From Chloroflexota bacterium (GTDB taxonomy: Bacteria > Chloroflexota > Chloroflexia > Chloroflexales > Roseiflexaceae): a DNA stretch of 64,000 bases. The position numbers were made by a program, and so were the translations under genes. How positions within the stretch are numbered: the first letter of the stretch is position 1; each line of letters opens with the position of its first letter. Location: assembly GCA_013388755.1 (NCBI GenBank), contig JACAEQ010000112.1, positions 19,376 to 83,375 on the forward strand. Direction: 5' to 3'. Below are positions 30,308-39,191 of this stretch, in pieces. The notes under the pieces are model-generated. The model saw nothing but the letters and a program-made list of their open reading frames with translations, did not search any database and was not told the origin of the DNA.

Positions 30308-30340
30308 CATCAGGCGCAAAGTAAGAGAACAGGAACCGCA

Positions 30341-31156
30341 ATGCCAGGCATATCCTTCGACCGGGCGGTCGAATACTATGATGAAACGCGTGGTTACCCT
30401 CCAGGCATTGATGAGCAATTGCGCGACTCGATCATCGCGCACCTGGGCCTGGGGCGCGACGCGCGGCTCCTGGAGCCGGGCATCGGCACCGGGCGCATTG
30501 CACTGCCCTTCATTCGCGCCGGTTATACCTACGTCGGCGTTGATCTCTCGCGTGGCATGATGCGGAAATTGCGGCACAAACTCACCGATCGCGCGCAACC
30601 GGTATGCCTGGTTTGCGGCGATGTGATGCACCTGCCATTTGCCGATGCCTCGTTCGACGCAGCTGTGCTGGTGCATGTGTTGCACCTGGTGGACGACTGG
30701 CGCCAGGTGCTGCGCGAGACGCGGCGCGCGCTCCGCGAAGGTGGGTGCATGGTGCTTGCCAGTGATGAGCGTGGCGGCGAAGGTGATGCGTTACCGCGCG
30801 CCCGGGTTCATGCGGCGTGGTCGGCCATTCTTGATGAACTGCGCGTGCCACCGGAGCAACGGCGCGACGGTGCGCCGCATGGTCTGGACGATCGGTTTCC
30901 GCCGTTTCTCGAGGAACTGGGGGCCGAGGTACGGCGCACAACACTGGTCGCATACCGCCATGTGGCGCGCACAGCGCGCGAGGTGGCGCATCAGTACCAG
31001 GCGCGACTGTATAGTAGTTGCTGGGCGCTTCCCGACGCGGTGCACACCGAGGCGGCGCGTCGCCTGCAGCGCTGGATTGACGAGGAGTGCGCCGATCCGG
31101 ACACGGCGCACGAGGCGCCGGCCCGGATTGACGCGTACGTGGCCCGCTGGCCGTAG
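30341..31156 (+). CDS. Class I SAM-dependent methyltransferase
   Basis: 271 residues. The Rossmann-type SAM site is clear: motif I 'LLEPGIGTGRIALPFIRAG', the acidic end of strand 2 in 'YVGVDLSRGMM', and motif IV region 'DASFDAAVLVHVLHLVDDW'. The C-terminal 100 residues are helical and Arg-rich and resemble no substrate domain I can name. AGGA at 7 nt supports the ATG. It follows the tricorn gene by 33 bp, so a shared transcript is possible. The substrate is unknown. Confidence 0.88.
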   Translation: MPGISFDRAVEYYDETRGYPPGIDEQLRDSIIAHLGLGRDARLLEPGIGTGRIALPFIRAGYTYVGVDLSRGMMRKLRHKLTDRAQPVCLVCGDVMHLPFADASFDAAVLVHVLHLVDDWRQVLRETRRALREGGCMVLASDERGGEGDALPRARVHAAWSAILDELRVPPEQRRDGAPHGLDDRFPPFLEELGAEVRRTTLVAYRHVARTAREVAHQYQARLYSSCWALPDAVHTEAARRLQRWIDEECADPDTAHEAPARIDAYVARWP

Positions 31157-31168
31157 CCAGGCTTAGAG

Positions 31169-31295
31169 CCTATCCGAAAACCCATGGGCATGCTGTCATT
31201 GCGAGGAGCGCCAGCGACGAAGCAATCTACCGGCGCGAGCGGAGATTGCTTCGCTCGCGCTCGCAATGACATTGACCATCTGGTTTTCGGATAGG
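31169..31295. mobile_element. MITE-like palindromic element, copy 2 (127 bp)
   Basis: Perfect 14-bp ends (CCTATCCGAAAACC at 31169-31182, GGTTTTCGGATAGG at 31282-31295) enclose the same inner palindrome as copy 1 (TGTCATTGCGAGGAGCGCCA ... CTCGCAATGACA). It begins 13 bp after the methyltransferase stop, much as copy 1 begins just after galM, so both sit at 3' ends of genes. Confidence 0.82.
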
Positions 31296-31357
31296 TACTT
31301 ACGACATCGTGATTACCTTCCGGCAAGGTTCTTCCGGGAAGATACGGGAGGCGCCAT

Positions 31358-31573
31358 TCACTCGCCGTTCCTCTCACCGGCAGCAGTGTTGACACGCAAG
31401 ATTGTGTAGAGTGGGCAAAATCCGGTGGCGGCGGTTACGATGAGAATCAGCCCGACGATGCTCAAGATCATCTGCCACATGCCGGCCATACCAAAGAAAC
31501 CGAACAGAAACATAAGCAGGCCGATACCAAGCCGGACATCGCGATCGGTGATACTTTCGTTGACAGGTAGCAC
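31358..31573 (-). CDS. DUF2892-type small membrane protein
   Basis: 71 residues from a GTG at 31573, chosen because AGGGGG stands five bases upstream and it gives the usual family length and opening ('LPVNESITDRDVRLGIGL'). An ATG at 31654 would add 27 residues without family resemblance. Two membrane segments follow ('LLMFLFGFFGMAGMW' and 'ILSIVGLILIVTAATGF') and then the characteristic 'CPLYTILRVNT'. The domain often accompanies rhodanese or sulfur-handling proteins, but none is adjacent. Function unknown. Confidence 0.78.
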   Translation of the reverse strand: MLPVNESITDRDVRLGIGLLMFLFGFFGMAGMWQMILSIVGLILIVTAATGFCPLYTILRVNTAAGERNGE

Positions 31574-31735
31574 AACATCCCCCTGTGGTTCCATCAGTTG
31601 ACGAAAGACCTTGTGCGGTTCGTCACAGAGAATTGGCATACCAAGTATACGCATTGGGCGGGGCGTGTTGTAGAATCCTTCGTAACGCAGCGTGGCGTTC
31701 TCTTAACCGACAGGACCTGACAGGACAGAGAAACG

Positions 31736-32824
31736 ATGAACGATACCATTGTATTCACCCGTGGCGTGCCGCCGCCCGAGGCGTTCCCGGTCGCGCAGCT
31801 TGCCGAATGCGTGGCAGCGGCGATCCAGTCCGATCCGGCGGTTGTGCTGCAGTATGGTCAGCAACAGGGGTACGCGCCGCTGCGGGCATTACTGGCCGCC
31901 GAATACGGCGTGCCGGAGAACGAAGTGATGGTCGCCAATGGCTCGCTTCAACTACAAGATCTCCTGGCGGCCCACCTGGTACGGCCGGGGATGACGGTGC
32001 TGACCGAGCAACCCGGCTATGATCGCGCCATCATGACCTTCCGCCGCCGTGGTGCTCGCGTGGTCGGTGTGCCGCTCGAGGCGGATGGCGTTGACGTCGC
32101 GCGGCTGGAGGCCGAAGTCAGGCGCCAGACCCCGGCGTTTCTGTACCTGGTGCCGGATTTCCAGAACCCGGCAGGCGTTACGACGTCGGCGGAGAAGCGA
32201 CGCGCCATTCTGGCGCTCGCTGAGCGCTATGGCTTCTGGGTCGTGGAGGACATACCATACCGGCGGCTACGGTATCGCGGCGAGCCCGTGCCGATGCTGC
32301 GCGAGATCAATCCGCAGCGAGTTGTAACGATGACCTCGTTCAGCAAGCTGCTCAGCCCGGGCATGCGGGTCGGGTACATGGTTGCGCCGGCGCAACTGGT
32401 GGCAGCGATCACGAAGGAAGGCGAACATACGTATCTTTCGCCGGTACTGCCGACGCAGGCTGCCGTCGCGGAGTTCATCCGGCGCGGCTGGCTCCAGCCG
32501 AACATTGAGCGGCTGAAACAACTGTATCGCCCGCGCTGGGACGCCATGCTCGGTGCGGTGCGGCGCCATCTGGAGGGTGTGACAGCCTCAGAACCGGATG
32601 GGGGGTTCTTCGTCAGCGTTACCCTACCGGCGGAGGCCAATACTCGTGGGCTGGTTGAGCGAGCAAAAGCGATCGGCCTGGTGCTGACGGAGGGGCAGGC
32701 GTTTTTTGCCGATCCGGATGAAGGCCCACCCCCCGACGGCGAGCGGTTTGTCCGGCTACCGTTCTGCGCCGTTACCCCGCAACAGATTGATGAAGGCGTG
32801 CGACGGCTGGCGTCGCTGCTGTAA
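31736..32824 (+). CDS. PLP-dependent aminotransferase, class I/II (2-aminoadipate/LysN-like)
   Basis: 362 residues with fold-type I motifs: 'YGQQQGYAPLRALLAAEYGV' near the N-terminus, 'LVPDFQNPAGVTTS', 'VVEDIPYRRLRYRGE' (Asp and Tyr contacting the cofactor), and the PLP lysine in 'MTSFSKLLSPGMRVGYMVAP'. No GntR helix-turn-helix is present, so it is an enzyme and not a MocR regulator. It transfers an amino group between an amino acid and a 2-oxoacid. The subgroup resembles LysN-type enzymes of broad specificity, but the substrate is not certain. It is divergent from the DUF2892 gene and convergent with a response regulator. Confidence 0.9.
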   Translation: MNDTIVFTRGVPPPEAFPVAQLAECVAAAIQSDPAVVLQYGQQQGYAPLRALLAAEYGVPENEVMVANGSLQLQDLLAAHLVRPGMTVLTEQPGYDRAIMTFRRRGARVVGVPLEADGVDVARLEAEVRRQTPAFLYLVPDFQNPAGVTTSAEKRRAILALAERYGFWVVEDIPYRRLRYRGEPVPMLREINPQRVVTMTSFSKLLSPGMRVGYMVAPAQLVAAITKEGEHTYLSPVLPTQAAVAEFIRRGWLQPNIERLKQLYRPRWDAMLGAVRRHLEGVTASEPDGGFFVSVTLPAEANTRGLVERAKAIGLVLTEGQAFFADPDEGPPPDGERFVRLPFCAVTPQQIDEGVRRLASLL

Positions 32825-32836
32825 TGCGGCATGCAC

Positions 32837-32868
32837 GAGTGGCGCCGCGCTATGTAGCGGCGCTACTC
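32837..32868. terminator. Hairpin between convergent aminotransferase and response regulator genes
   Basis: A 12-bp stem (GAGTGGCGCCGC with GCGGCGCTACTC, one wobble pair) around an 8-nt loop. It overlaps the last codons of the regulator on the minus strand and follows the aminotransferase stop by 12 bp, so it probably serves both. Confidence 0.55.
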
Positions 32869-33657
32869 ATTGTTGACCGCGAGAAGATACCCTTTGCCAC
32901 GTACATTCAGAATATAGCGCGGTGAGCTTGGATCAGGCTCCAGCTTCTGGCGCAAGTGGTGGATATGTGGCTTGATCAGCTCGCCAGCTTCGAGGTCGCT
33001 GGCCTCGTATCCCTGGGCACATTTGACCAGCTGGCCGTAGGAGAGCATCGTGCCGGCATGCTCCGCCAGGCACAGGAGCACACGGAATTCGGTGGGCGTG
33101 AGCGAGAGGGTGCGCCCCCCCAGGGTGGCGACCTGGCGCCAGGTGTCGAGTTGCAGTTGCCCGATGATAATGGTACGTTCGGCCTGCGCTGCCCCGGCGG
33201 CCTCGGTGGTCGCCGCTACCGAACCGCGAAGCTCCTGGACCGCAGCGTCAACGGCATTCAGCAACGCCCGGCGGCGTTGTTCGGTGGCGTGTGCATGGAG
33301 CGCCGCCTGGACGCGTTCGACGACCTTTGCCGGCTCGGTATTCTTCAATAGATAGTCAAAGATACCGTAACGTAACCCTTCGACGGCTGTCTCCAGCGAA
33401 CCATGGCCGGTCAACACAATCACCGCAAGGTCCGGCTGGCGCGCCCGCGCTGCCGCCACCACCTGCATCCCGTCAATGCCGGGCATCTTCAGGTCAACCA
33501 GCAGCAGGTCATACTGCTGCTCGTCGAGCAGGGCAATCGCTTCCACCCCACCGGAAGCCGTTGTGACCTCGTAGCCGGCGCGCGTCAGCATGGCGCCCAG
33601 TGTCAGCCGGATGTTGGCTTCGTCGTCGACCAGCAATACCCGCTCTGGCTGGCTCAT
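32863..33657 (-). CDS. Orphan response regulator, receiver plus winged helix
   Basis: 264 residues. Receiver: D11-D12, phospho-acceptor D55 in 'LLLVDLKMPGIDG', T83 in 'VLTGHGS', K105 in 'FDYLLKNTEP' (the usual KP is KN here). A helical Ala/Gln-rich linker (about 120-165) leads to an OmpR-like DNA-binding domain ('LSLTPTEFRVLLCLAEHAG', 'IKPHIHHLRQKLEPD', 'ILNVRGKGYLL'). The architecture and linker closely match the regulator at 14534-15337, but no kinase is adjacent. GGGAG precedes the ATG. Confidence 0.92.
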   Translation of the reverse strand: MSQPERVLLVDDEANIRLTLGAMLTRAGYEVTTASGGVEAIALLDEQQYDLLLVDLKMPGIDGMQVVAAARARQPDLAVIVLTGHGSLETAVEGLRYGIFDYLLKNTEPAKVVERVQAALHAHATEQRRRALLNAVDAAVQELRGSVAATTEAAGAAQAERTIIIGQLQLDTWRQVATLGGRTLSLTPTEFRVLLCLAEHAGTMLSYGQLVKCAQGYEASDLEAGELIKPHIHHLRQKLEPDPSSPRYILNVRGKGYLLAVNNE

Positions 33658-34015
33658 TCCGCGTCTCCCGCGCAGTCAACCCTGCGAATCGTTCCAGCGA
33701 ACAAATGCACCACTGCGATGTCAGAGATGGTAGCATCAAGTGTGGATGGATGTCAACTATTCATCACGCTTCACAAAGTCGTGTCCGCATGGATCTAGTA
33801 AATGCCCACCTTTTGTAGTATACTCATGACAACTTACTCATCACCTTGTGAGAGAAGGTACAGGCTCGCGTCGCGCCCGTCGCGTGCAGTCTCCCACACG
33901 ACCTGGTAGGGCTCCTCCCACGCACGCAGGAAGCCATTGTCGGTGGCAACAGTTCTGTTTCGACACCGGCCATCCGTTGTGCGGGTCGATGGCGACCCTG
34001 GAAGGAGGACGGTCA
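33658..34015. other. Divergent intergenic region upstream of the small winged-helix gene
   Basis: 358 bp. A TATACT (33819-33824) faces right but has no good -35 box, so I only note it. If it is used, the small gene at 34016 would have a leader of nearly 190 nt. No gene was identified; a frame opening at 33848 lacks a ribosome-binding site and reads as Arg/Pro-rich filler until the true start. Confidence 0.45.
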
Positions 34016-34408
34016 ATGATCGACCAGAGTGTGCGTCGTCTGCTTGAAAGCGCAATTGATACGCCGATCAAGCTGCAACTGGTGCTGATGTTCCATGAGA
34101 ATCAGCAGTTGCGTGTAACTGCCGGTCAGGTGGCGGATCGGATGTATCGCGATATCTGGAGCATCCGCGAGGCACTCCGCGAGCTGGCGGAGAGTGGTGT
34201 TCTTGTTGAGACGATGGCGAAAGACGGTCCCGCGTATCATTTCCGCCCAGCATACGAACTGGCCGAGCCGATCCGTCGGCTGGTGCAATGCTATAATGAA
34301 CCGCTTGAGCGTGATCGCTTGCACCACATTCTGCGCCAGATCGCCGGTGATGCGCAATATCGGCGGGCCATGCGCGTCGGCGTGGCGTTCGAGACGATCA
34401 GTTTCTAG
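34016..34408 (+). CDS. Small predicted winged-helix protein (130 aa)
   Basis: The ATG at 34016 follows AAGGAGG at 7 nt, an excellent site. The middle of the protein reads as a winged helix: 'PIKLQLVLMFHENQQLRVTA' then 'ADRMYRDIWSIREALRELAE' as recognition-helix candidate and 'GVLVETMAKDGPAYHFRPAY' as the wing. The C-terminal helices ('ELAEPIRRLVQCYNEPLERD') could dimerise. No ligand or metal motif. It is probably a transcription regulator of a family I cannot name. The next gene starts 13 bp downstream, so it may regulate or be cotranscribed with the molybdenum enzyme. Confidence 0.75.
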   Translation: MIDQSVRRLLESAIDTPIKLQLVLMFHENQQLRVTAGQVADRMYRDIWSIREALRELAESGVLVETMAKDGPAYHFRPAYELAEPIRRLVQCYNEPLERDRLHHILRQIAGDAQYRRAMRVGVAFETISF

Positions 34409-34421
34409 TTGCCAGTAAGCT

Positions 34422-35039
34422 ATGTTCGAATCGTTCAAGAAGAAGTACGACCGTACGCCCCCCGAGAAACGCAATCGTGTGCCGCCTGGCCAGTATGTGA
34501 CTGAGAAGTTCCCGGTACTGCATTACGGCGATGTGCCGAATTATCGCAACGTCGAACAGACGTGGGATCTGCGCGTGTGGGGCGAAATCGCTGAACCTGC
34601 GCGGTTCAGTTTCGCCGAGTTTCGCGCCCTGCCGACGATCACCGTGACGACCGATATTCACTGCGTGACGCGCTGGAGCAAGCTTGATACCCACTGGGAA
34701 GGTGTGCAGTTCAAGGAATTTCTCAAACATCTCCCGCCGCTGAAAGCGACGGCCACGCACGTCATGGCGCATTGTGAGCAGGGTTTTACGACAAATGTGC
34801 CACTTGAGGTGTTGCTGGAGGATGACGCGCTGCTGGCGTACAGGTATGAAGGTGAAGAACTGACGCCGGAGCATGGCTATCCGCTACGCTTACTGACGCC
34901 GCGCAGGTATTTCTGGAAAAGCGCGAAATGGTTGCGCGGCCTTGAGTTTCTTGCTGTGGATCGCCCCGGTTTCTGGGAGCGCTACGGCTATCATAACGAC
35001 GCCGACCCCTGGAAGGAACAACGCTACGCGGAAGAGTGA
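34422..35039 (+). CDS. Sulfite-oxidase-fold molybdopterin-dependent oxidoreductase
   Basis: 205 residues, a single oxidoreductase molybdopterin-binding domain. C81 in '[19 protein letters not shown]' is the molybdenum-ligating cysteine of the sulfite oxidase/MsrP fold. Other conserved stretches are '[18 protein letters not shown]', '[19 protein letters not shown]' and the C-terminal '[19 protein letters not shown]'. It has neither a Tat signal nor a dimerisation domain, unlike YedY/MsrP, so a cytoplasmic enzyme is likely. The electron partner and substrate are unknown. It follows the small winged-helix gene by 13 bp. Confidence 0.9.
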   Translation: MFESFKKKYDRTPPEKRNRVPPGQYVTEKFPVLHYGDVPNYRNVEQTWDLRVWGEIAEPARFSFAEFRALPTITVTTDIHCVTRWSKLDTHWEGVQFKEFLKHLPPLKATATHVMAHCEQGFTTNVPLEVLLEDDALLAYRYEGEELTPEHGYPLRLLTPRRYFWKSAKWLRGLEFLAVDRPGFWERYGYHNDADPWKEQRYAEE

Positions 35040-35154
35040 CCGTCGTTCCATTGTGGCGGTTGTCGCTGGCAAAGCTGGTAACAACCGCCACGTTGATCCT
35101 GGCGTGCGACGCTGCTGCAGGCGATCACGAGGGCCTGCCTGAAAAAGATCGGCC

Positions 35155-36072
35155 TTAGATCAGGTATGGCCGCAACACGTTACGTGCCAGCAGAAACCCC
35201 CGCTTGACCAGTTCTTCCGTCCCTTCGAATTTGCGGTCCTCGTGCTCGATGCTCAGCACAAAGTCGTACCCGACGGCGTAGAGTGCCGCGATGAACCGAT
35301 CCCAGCGCACTTCGCCGAGGCCCGGCAGCCGCGGGATCTGCCAGCCGATCCCCGTCGCCATCACACCGTGGGCATACAGGCCATCACGGTTGATCTCGAG
35401 ATCCTTGGCGTGGACATGGAACAGGCGATCGCCGAATTCGTACACAGCGCGCTCATAATCGATCATCTGCCAGATCAGGTGTGATGGGTCCAGATTCAGG
35501 CCAAAGTTCGCATCCGGAATGATCCGGAACATCTCACGCCAGATCGCCGGCGAATAGGCCAGGTTGGCTCCGCCCGGCCACTCGTCATAACTGAAGATCA
35601 TCGGGCAGTTTTCGATGGCAATCTTGACGTTGCGTTCGGCGGCATAGTGCACCAGCGGCGGCCAGACCTCGGCGAACTGTTTGAGGTTGTCGGGCACGTT
35701 CTTCGCCGGGTCGCGCCCGATGAAGGTGCCGACGACGCCGACACCAAGCATGTGCGCTGCGTCAATCACCTGTTTCAGGTGTGCATTGACGCGGGCGCGA
35801 TGGTCAGGGTCGGGGTGCAGGTTGTTTGGGTAATAGCCGAGCGACGATATGACGAGACCGGTGCGTGCCATGAGTTTGCGGATTTCCGTCGCTCGTGCAT
35901 CGGTTAGCGTGGCGACGTCGATGTGACAGATGCCGGCATAGCGGCGCTCCTTGCCGGAACTGGCCGGCCAGCAGGCGATCTCGATCGCCTCGAATCCGCT
36001 GGCGGCGCCCCACTCGGCGCATTCCTCCAGCGAAAGCTGCGGTAACGCGGCAGTGAAGAATCCAAGTTTCAT
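35155..36072 (-). CDS. Sugar phosphate isomerase/epimerase (xylose-isomerase-like TIM barrel)
   Basis: 305 residues from the ATG at 36072 (GGGAGG at 6 nt); a start at 36108 would add 12 residues with no ribosome site. The TIM barrel starts 'MKLGFFTAALPQLSLEECAEW' (in part), with metal-site residues in 'VKIAIENCP', 'GLNLDPSHLIWQ', 'FHVHAKDLEIN' and 'FVLSIEHEDRKFEG'. Such enzymes act with Gfo/Idh/MocA dehydrogenases on inositol or unusual sugars, and such a dehydrogenase lies directly upstream on the same strand. The substrate is unknown. Confidence 0.92.
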   Translation of the reverse strand: MKLGFFTAALPQLSLEECAEWGAASGFEAIEIACWPASSGKERRYAGICHIDVATLTDARATEIRKLMARTGLVISSLGYYPNNLHPDPDHRARVNAHLKQVIDAAHMLGVGVVGTFIGRDPAKNVPDNLKQFAEVWPPLVHYAAERNVKIAIENCPMIFSYDEWPGGANLAYSPAIWREMFRIIPDANFGLNLDPSHLIWQMIDYERAVYEFGDRLFHVHAKDLEINRDGLYAHGVMATGIGWQIPRLPGLGEVRWDRFIAALYAVGYDFVLSIEHEDRKFEGTEELVKRGFLLARNVLRPYLI

Positions 36073-36331
36073 AATCGGCCTCCCGTGCTTTATAGCAACA
36101 TGCAACAACCTTGCTCCCCGATTGGGTGCGCGGCGAGCAGGAATGGCGGCGCGTCCGCGGATCGCGGTTGCTGCTCGCCGCTGTGGTCCTACGAGTTGTG
36201 CGGTCGCCCTGATGGGCGATGCTCGCAGTCTGATTCCTCCTGCCCCTTCGACGCGCGCGGGGCACGGGTCGGCGGCGTGGTGCTCCGTGGGGCGGCGTAT
36301 GAGCCGCCCTTGTGTGGGAGAGCCCTGCTGC

Positions 36332-37480
36332 CTACCGTTCGATCTGCACCCAGCGGCCCTCGCGTGCGCTGCGCAGGATGGCTTCGCCCAGGATCAGTTC
36401 TTCGTGCCCGTCGGCGAAGGTCGGGTAGTCGGGTGCGGCGGGTGGCGCACCGGCGGCGACGGCGCGATAGACTGCCTTGTAGAGTTGTTTGAACGTGTCG
36501 GGAAAACCTTCGGCATGGCCACCGGGATAGTCGGTGGCGCCGCGCGCGGCGGGCAATAACAATGCCGGGTCGCGCAGCAGTATGCCGCTTGGCACTTCAC
36601 GCCGGCCCAGCCACAGTTCTTCCGGTCGTTCCGAGTCCCATGCCAGCGCGGCGCGTTCGCCGTCAATCTCATAGCTGAGCCGGTTCTTGCGCCCCGGGCT
36701 GACCTGTGAGACGGTCAGGACACCACGCGCACCACTGGCGAAACGGAGCAGGATGCTGGCGTAGTCTTCGGTATGGATCGGTTGTTCGACGGTATCGGCT
36801 GCCGTCACCTCTTTGCCGGTGAAGGTATCGATCGGTTTTGTCGGTTTGCGGCGCACGGGAATGAACGTCGCCATATCGGTCATGACCGCGCTCACCCGGT
36901 CGCCGCTGATGAAGGTCATCAGATCGAGCCAGTGCGAACCGATGTCGGCGACGGCGCGCAATTCGCCGCCCAGTTCGGGTTCAAGCCGCCAGTTCCAGTC
37001 CGTCGGCAGCATGAGCCAGTCCTGCAGATATGACCCCTGGATGACACGTGGCGCGCCGATCTCGCCGGACTGTACCAGCGCGCGGGCGTGCTGGCACAAT
37101 GGGTAGAAGCGAATATTGAAGTTCACCGCGTGGACGACTCCGGCACTGCCGGCCAGGCGCACCAGTTCCGCCGATTCGGCGGATGTCAGGGCCAGAGGCT
37201 TTTCACAGACGACATGCTTTCCAGCGGCGATTGCCGCGCGGACCTGCGGAAAGTGGAGATGATTGGGCGTCGTGATATGCACGACCGTGACGCGCGGATC
37301 AGCCAGCATCGCCTCGAAATCGGGATACACCGGCAGGCGGAGCGCGTCTGCCTTGGCATGGGCGCGTTCGGGGCTCGAACCGACGACGCCAAGCACGGGA
37401 ATACCGAGGCGGCGCAGCGCCTCGACGTGGACGACCCCGATGAAGCCGGTGCCGACGACGGCTGCGGAGATCTCTGCCAT
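36332..37480 (-). CDS. Gfo/Idh/MocA-family oxidoreductase
   Basis: 382 residues. The Rossmann domain starts '[21 protein letters not shown]', and the catalytic-lysine motif is '[14 protein letters not shown]'. The C-terminal beta-sheet domain includes '[20 protein letters not shown]' and '[12 protein letters not shown]', where the family's substrate-binding histidine lies. It oxidises or reduces a sugar or cyclitol with NAD(P). GAGGT precedes the ATG, and a clear promoter stands at 37525-37553. The isomerase gene lies 259 bp downstream; the gap holds no gene. Confidence 0.94.
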   Translation of the reverse strand: MAEISAAVVGTGFIGVVHVEALRRLGIPVLGVVGSSPERAHAKADALRLPVYPDFEAMLADPRVTVVHITTPNHLHFPQVRAAIAAGKHVVCEKPLALTSAESAELVRLAGSAGVVHAVNFNIRFYPLCQHARALVQSGEIGAPRVIQGSYLQDWLMLPTDWNWRLEPELGGELRAVADIGSHWLDLMTFISGDRVSAVMTDMATFIPVRRKPTKPIDTFTGKEVTAADTVEQPIHTEDYASILLRFASGARGVLTVSQVSPGRKNRLSYEIDGERAALAWDSERPEELWLGRREVPSGILLRDPALLLPAARGATDYPGGHAEGFPDTFKQLYKAVYRAVAAGAPPAAPDYPTFADGHEELILGEAILRSAREGRWVQIER

Positions 37481-37524
37481 AGAGCACCTCGCGATAGCAG
37501 GTAGGTAGATGGTTGATGGCGTTG

Positions 37525-37553
37525 ATTGTCGCCCGATTGGCCCATGCTGTCAA
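37525..37553 (-). promoter_or_regulatory. Sigma-70-type promoter for the Gfo/Idh/MocA gene
   Basis: On the minus strand: a perfect TTGACA (37553-37548), a 17-bp spacer and GACAAT (37530-37525), 45 bp before the start codon. Confidence 0.6.
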
Positions 37554-37668
37554 ATGCCGCAGGAATGCCCCCGCAGTCGTGCCGGGAGTGGTACAATCCG
37601 GTGTGCGGCGCCGGCAGGATGATCCGGACGGCGCCGCACCGGTTCCTCATATGGTTGAGAGGCCACAG

Positions 37669-38415
37669 ATGTCTGACATAACAATTGAGAATCTGACCTA
37701 TGAGCAGGTGGCAAAGACGATCGATCATTCGTTGTTGCGCCCTGAATTGACCACGCAGGAGGTTGCGGCGGGATGTGAACTGGCGTTGCGGTACCACACG
37801 GCATCGGTATGCGTCAAGCCGTGTGATGTGCCGCTTGCGGCGCGCATCCTGGCCGGAACCGATGTGGCGGTTGGCTCGGTCGTCGGTTTCCCGCACGGTA
37901 GCCACGCAACGGCGACCAAGGTGTTCGAGTCGCGCCTGGCGCTTGATCAGGGCGCCGTTGAACTTGATATGGTGATCAACATCGGCTGGATGCGCTCCGG
38001 CCATGAGGACGATGTGCTGGCCGATATTCGCGCCGTCGTCGAGGCCGCCAGGGGCCGGGCGCTGGTCAAGGTTATCCTGGAAAATGCATATCTCAGCGAT
38101 CGGGAGAAGGAACGCGCCTCGCGGCTTGTCGAGGCTGCCGGCGCCGATTTTGTGAAGACGTCAACCGGCTTCGCTCCGTCTGGTGCAACCATCCCCGACC
38201 TGCAACTGATGCGGCGCACGGTTTCGCCTGCCGTGCAGGTGAAGGCCGCGGGAGGTGTGCGTACGCTCGATGCGCTGATTGATGTGCTGCGCGTGGGTGT
38301 AACGCGCGTCGGCGCCACCGCGACCGCCGCCATGCTTGATGAGTTTTGCCGGCGCAAGGGGTTGCCTGTTGTCGGTGCCGGAGAGCAGGCGCCTGTTGCT
38401 CCGGGAACATACTGA
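37669..38415 (+). CDS. deoC: Deoxyribose-phosphate aldolase
   Basis: 248 residues from the ATG at 37669 (GAGAGG at 6 nt); longer in-frame starts lack support. It splits 2-deoxyribose 5-phosphate into glyceraldehyde 3-phosphate and acetaldehyde. Motifs: 'KTIDHSLLRPELTTQEV', 'VGSVVGFPHGSHATATK', 'ELDMVINIGWMRSG', Schiff-base lysine K163 in 'ADFVKTSTGFAPSGAT', and 'QVKAAGGVRTLDALID'. The length is normal for the shorter bacterial type. It is divergent from the dehydrogenase and 38 bp upstream of gmhA, so deoC and gmhA are likely cotranscribed. Confidence 0.95.
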   Translation: MSDITIENLTYEQVAKTIDHSLLRPELTTQEVAAGCELALRYHTASVCVKPCDVPLAARILAGTDVAVGSVVGFPHGSHATATKVFESRLALDQGAVELDMVINIGWMRSGHEDDVLADIRAVVEAARGRALVKVILENAYLSDREKERASRLVEAAGADFVKTSTGFAPSGATIPDLQLMRRTVSPAVQVKAAGGVRTLDALIDVLRVGVTRVGATATAAMLDEFCRRKGLPVVGAGEQAPVAPGTY

Positions 38416-38453
38416 TATGCCGGGCGGAACCGCCTTGCGAGTAGTTCACACCA

Positions 38454-39056
38454 ATGATGTCCGATAGCGAAGCGTACATCCTGCTGGCGACCAGCGAGAT
38501 CGAAGCCAGCATTGCGGTCAAGCGCCGCGTCATCGAGGCTCATCTGCCGGTCGTCGCTGCCATCGCGGGGCTGGTCGTTGAAACGTTGCGTCGCGGCAAC
38601 AAGCTGCTCCTGTGCGGCAATGGCGGCAGCGCCGCAGATGCCCAGCATATCGCCGCCGAGTTTGTCAGTCGCTTTCGCCGTGAACGCCAGGGCCTGCCGG
38701 CCATCGCCCTGACGACCGATACCTCAATCCTGACGGCGATCGGCAACGATTATGGGTATGAACGCGTCTTTGCGCGCCAGATCGAGGCGCTTGGCCGGCC
38801 CGGCGATCTGGCAATCGGGATCAGCACCAGTGGCGAGTCGGCCAGCGTGATTGCGGCGATGCGCGCGGCACGGGCGGGCGGGTTGGCAACGGCCGGGTTG
38901 TCCGGCGCGACCGGCGGGGCATTGCGCGATCAGGTTGATCTCTGCCTGTGTGTTCCATCGCAGAACACGGCGCGCATCCAGGAAACCCATATCACCGTGG
39001 CGCATGTCGTCTGCGAAATCGCCGAGCGCGAATTATGCAGCGATCCGATTCTATAA
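38454..39056 (+). CDS. gmhA: SIS-domain phosphosugar isomerase, phosphoheptose isomerase type
   Basis: 200 residues. One SIS domain with 'KLLLCGNGGSAADAQHIAAE', 'VSRFRRERQGLPAIALTTD', 'GNDYGYERVFARQIEAL' and 'GISTSGESASVIAAMRAAR', all characteristic of GmhA, which turns sedoheptulose 7-phosphate into D-glycero-D-manno-heptose 7-phosphate. The C-terminal 'ETHITVAHVVCEIAE' carries the active-site Glu and His. In an organism without lipopolysaccharide the heptose may go to surface glycans. The related DiaA/SIS role is an alternative. The start is either of two adjacent ATGs (38454 or 38457). Confidence 0.88.
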   Translation: MMSDSEAYILLATSEIEASIAVKRRVIEAHLPVVAAIAGLVVETLRRGNKLLLCGNGGSAADAQHIAAEFVSRFRRERQGLPAIALTTDTSILTAIGNDYGYERVFARQIEALGRPGDLAIGISTSGESASVIAAMRAARAGGLATAGLSGATGGALRDQVDLCLCVPSQNTARIQETHITVAHVVCEIAERELCSDPIL

Positions 39057-39191
39057 TGCGTCGATTCTGTAACATCTGGCGCTTGTGGAGCGTCACCCCG
39101 ACCGGCTACCATCACTGGCAGTATATTCGCCACTGTTCCCCGACGCATGTTCCATAGTGGCGCATCATACGCTGATGAGGATGGATAACTG

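Noticed and set aside
34422..35039. Sulfite-oxidase-fold enzyme as an exported MsrP/YedY
   Set aside because: No twin-arginine signal or membrane segment at the N-terminus, and the start is fixed by the short 13-bp gap to the gene upstream.
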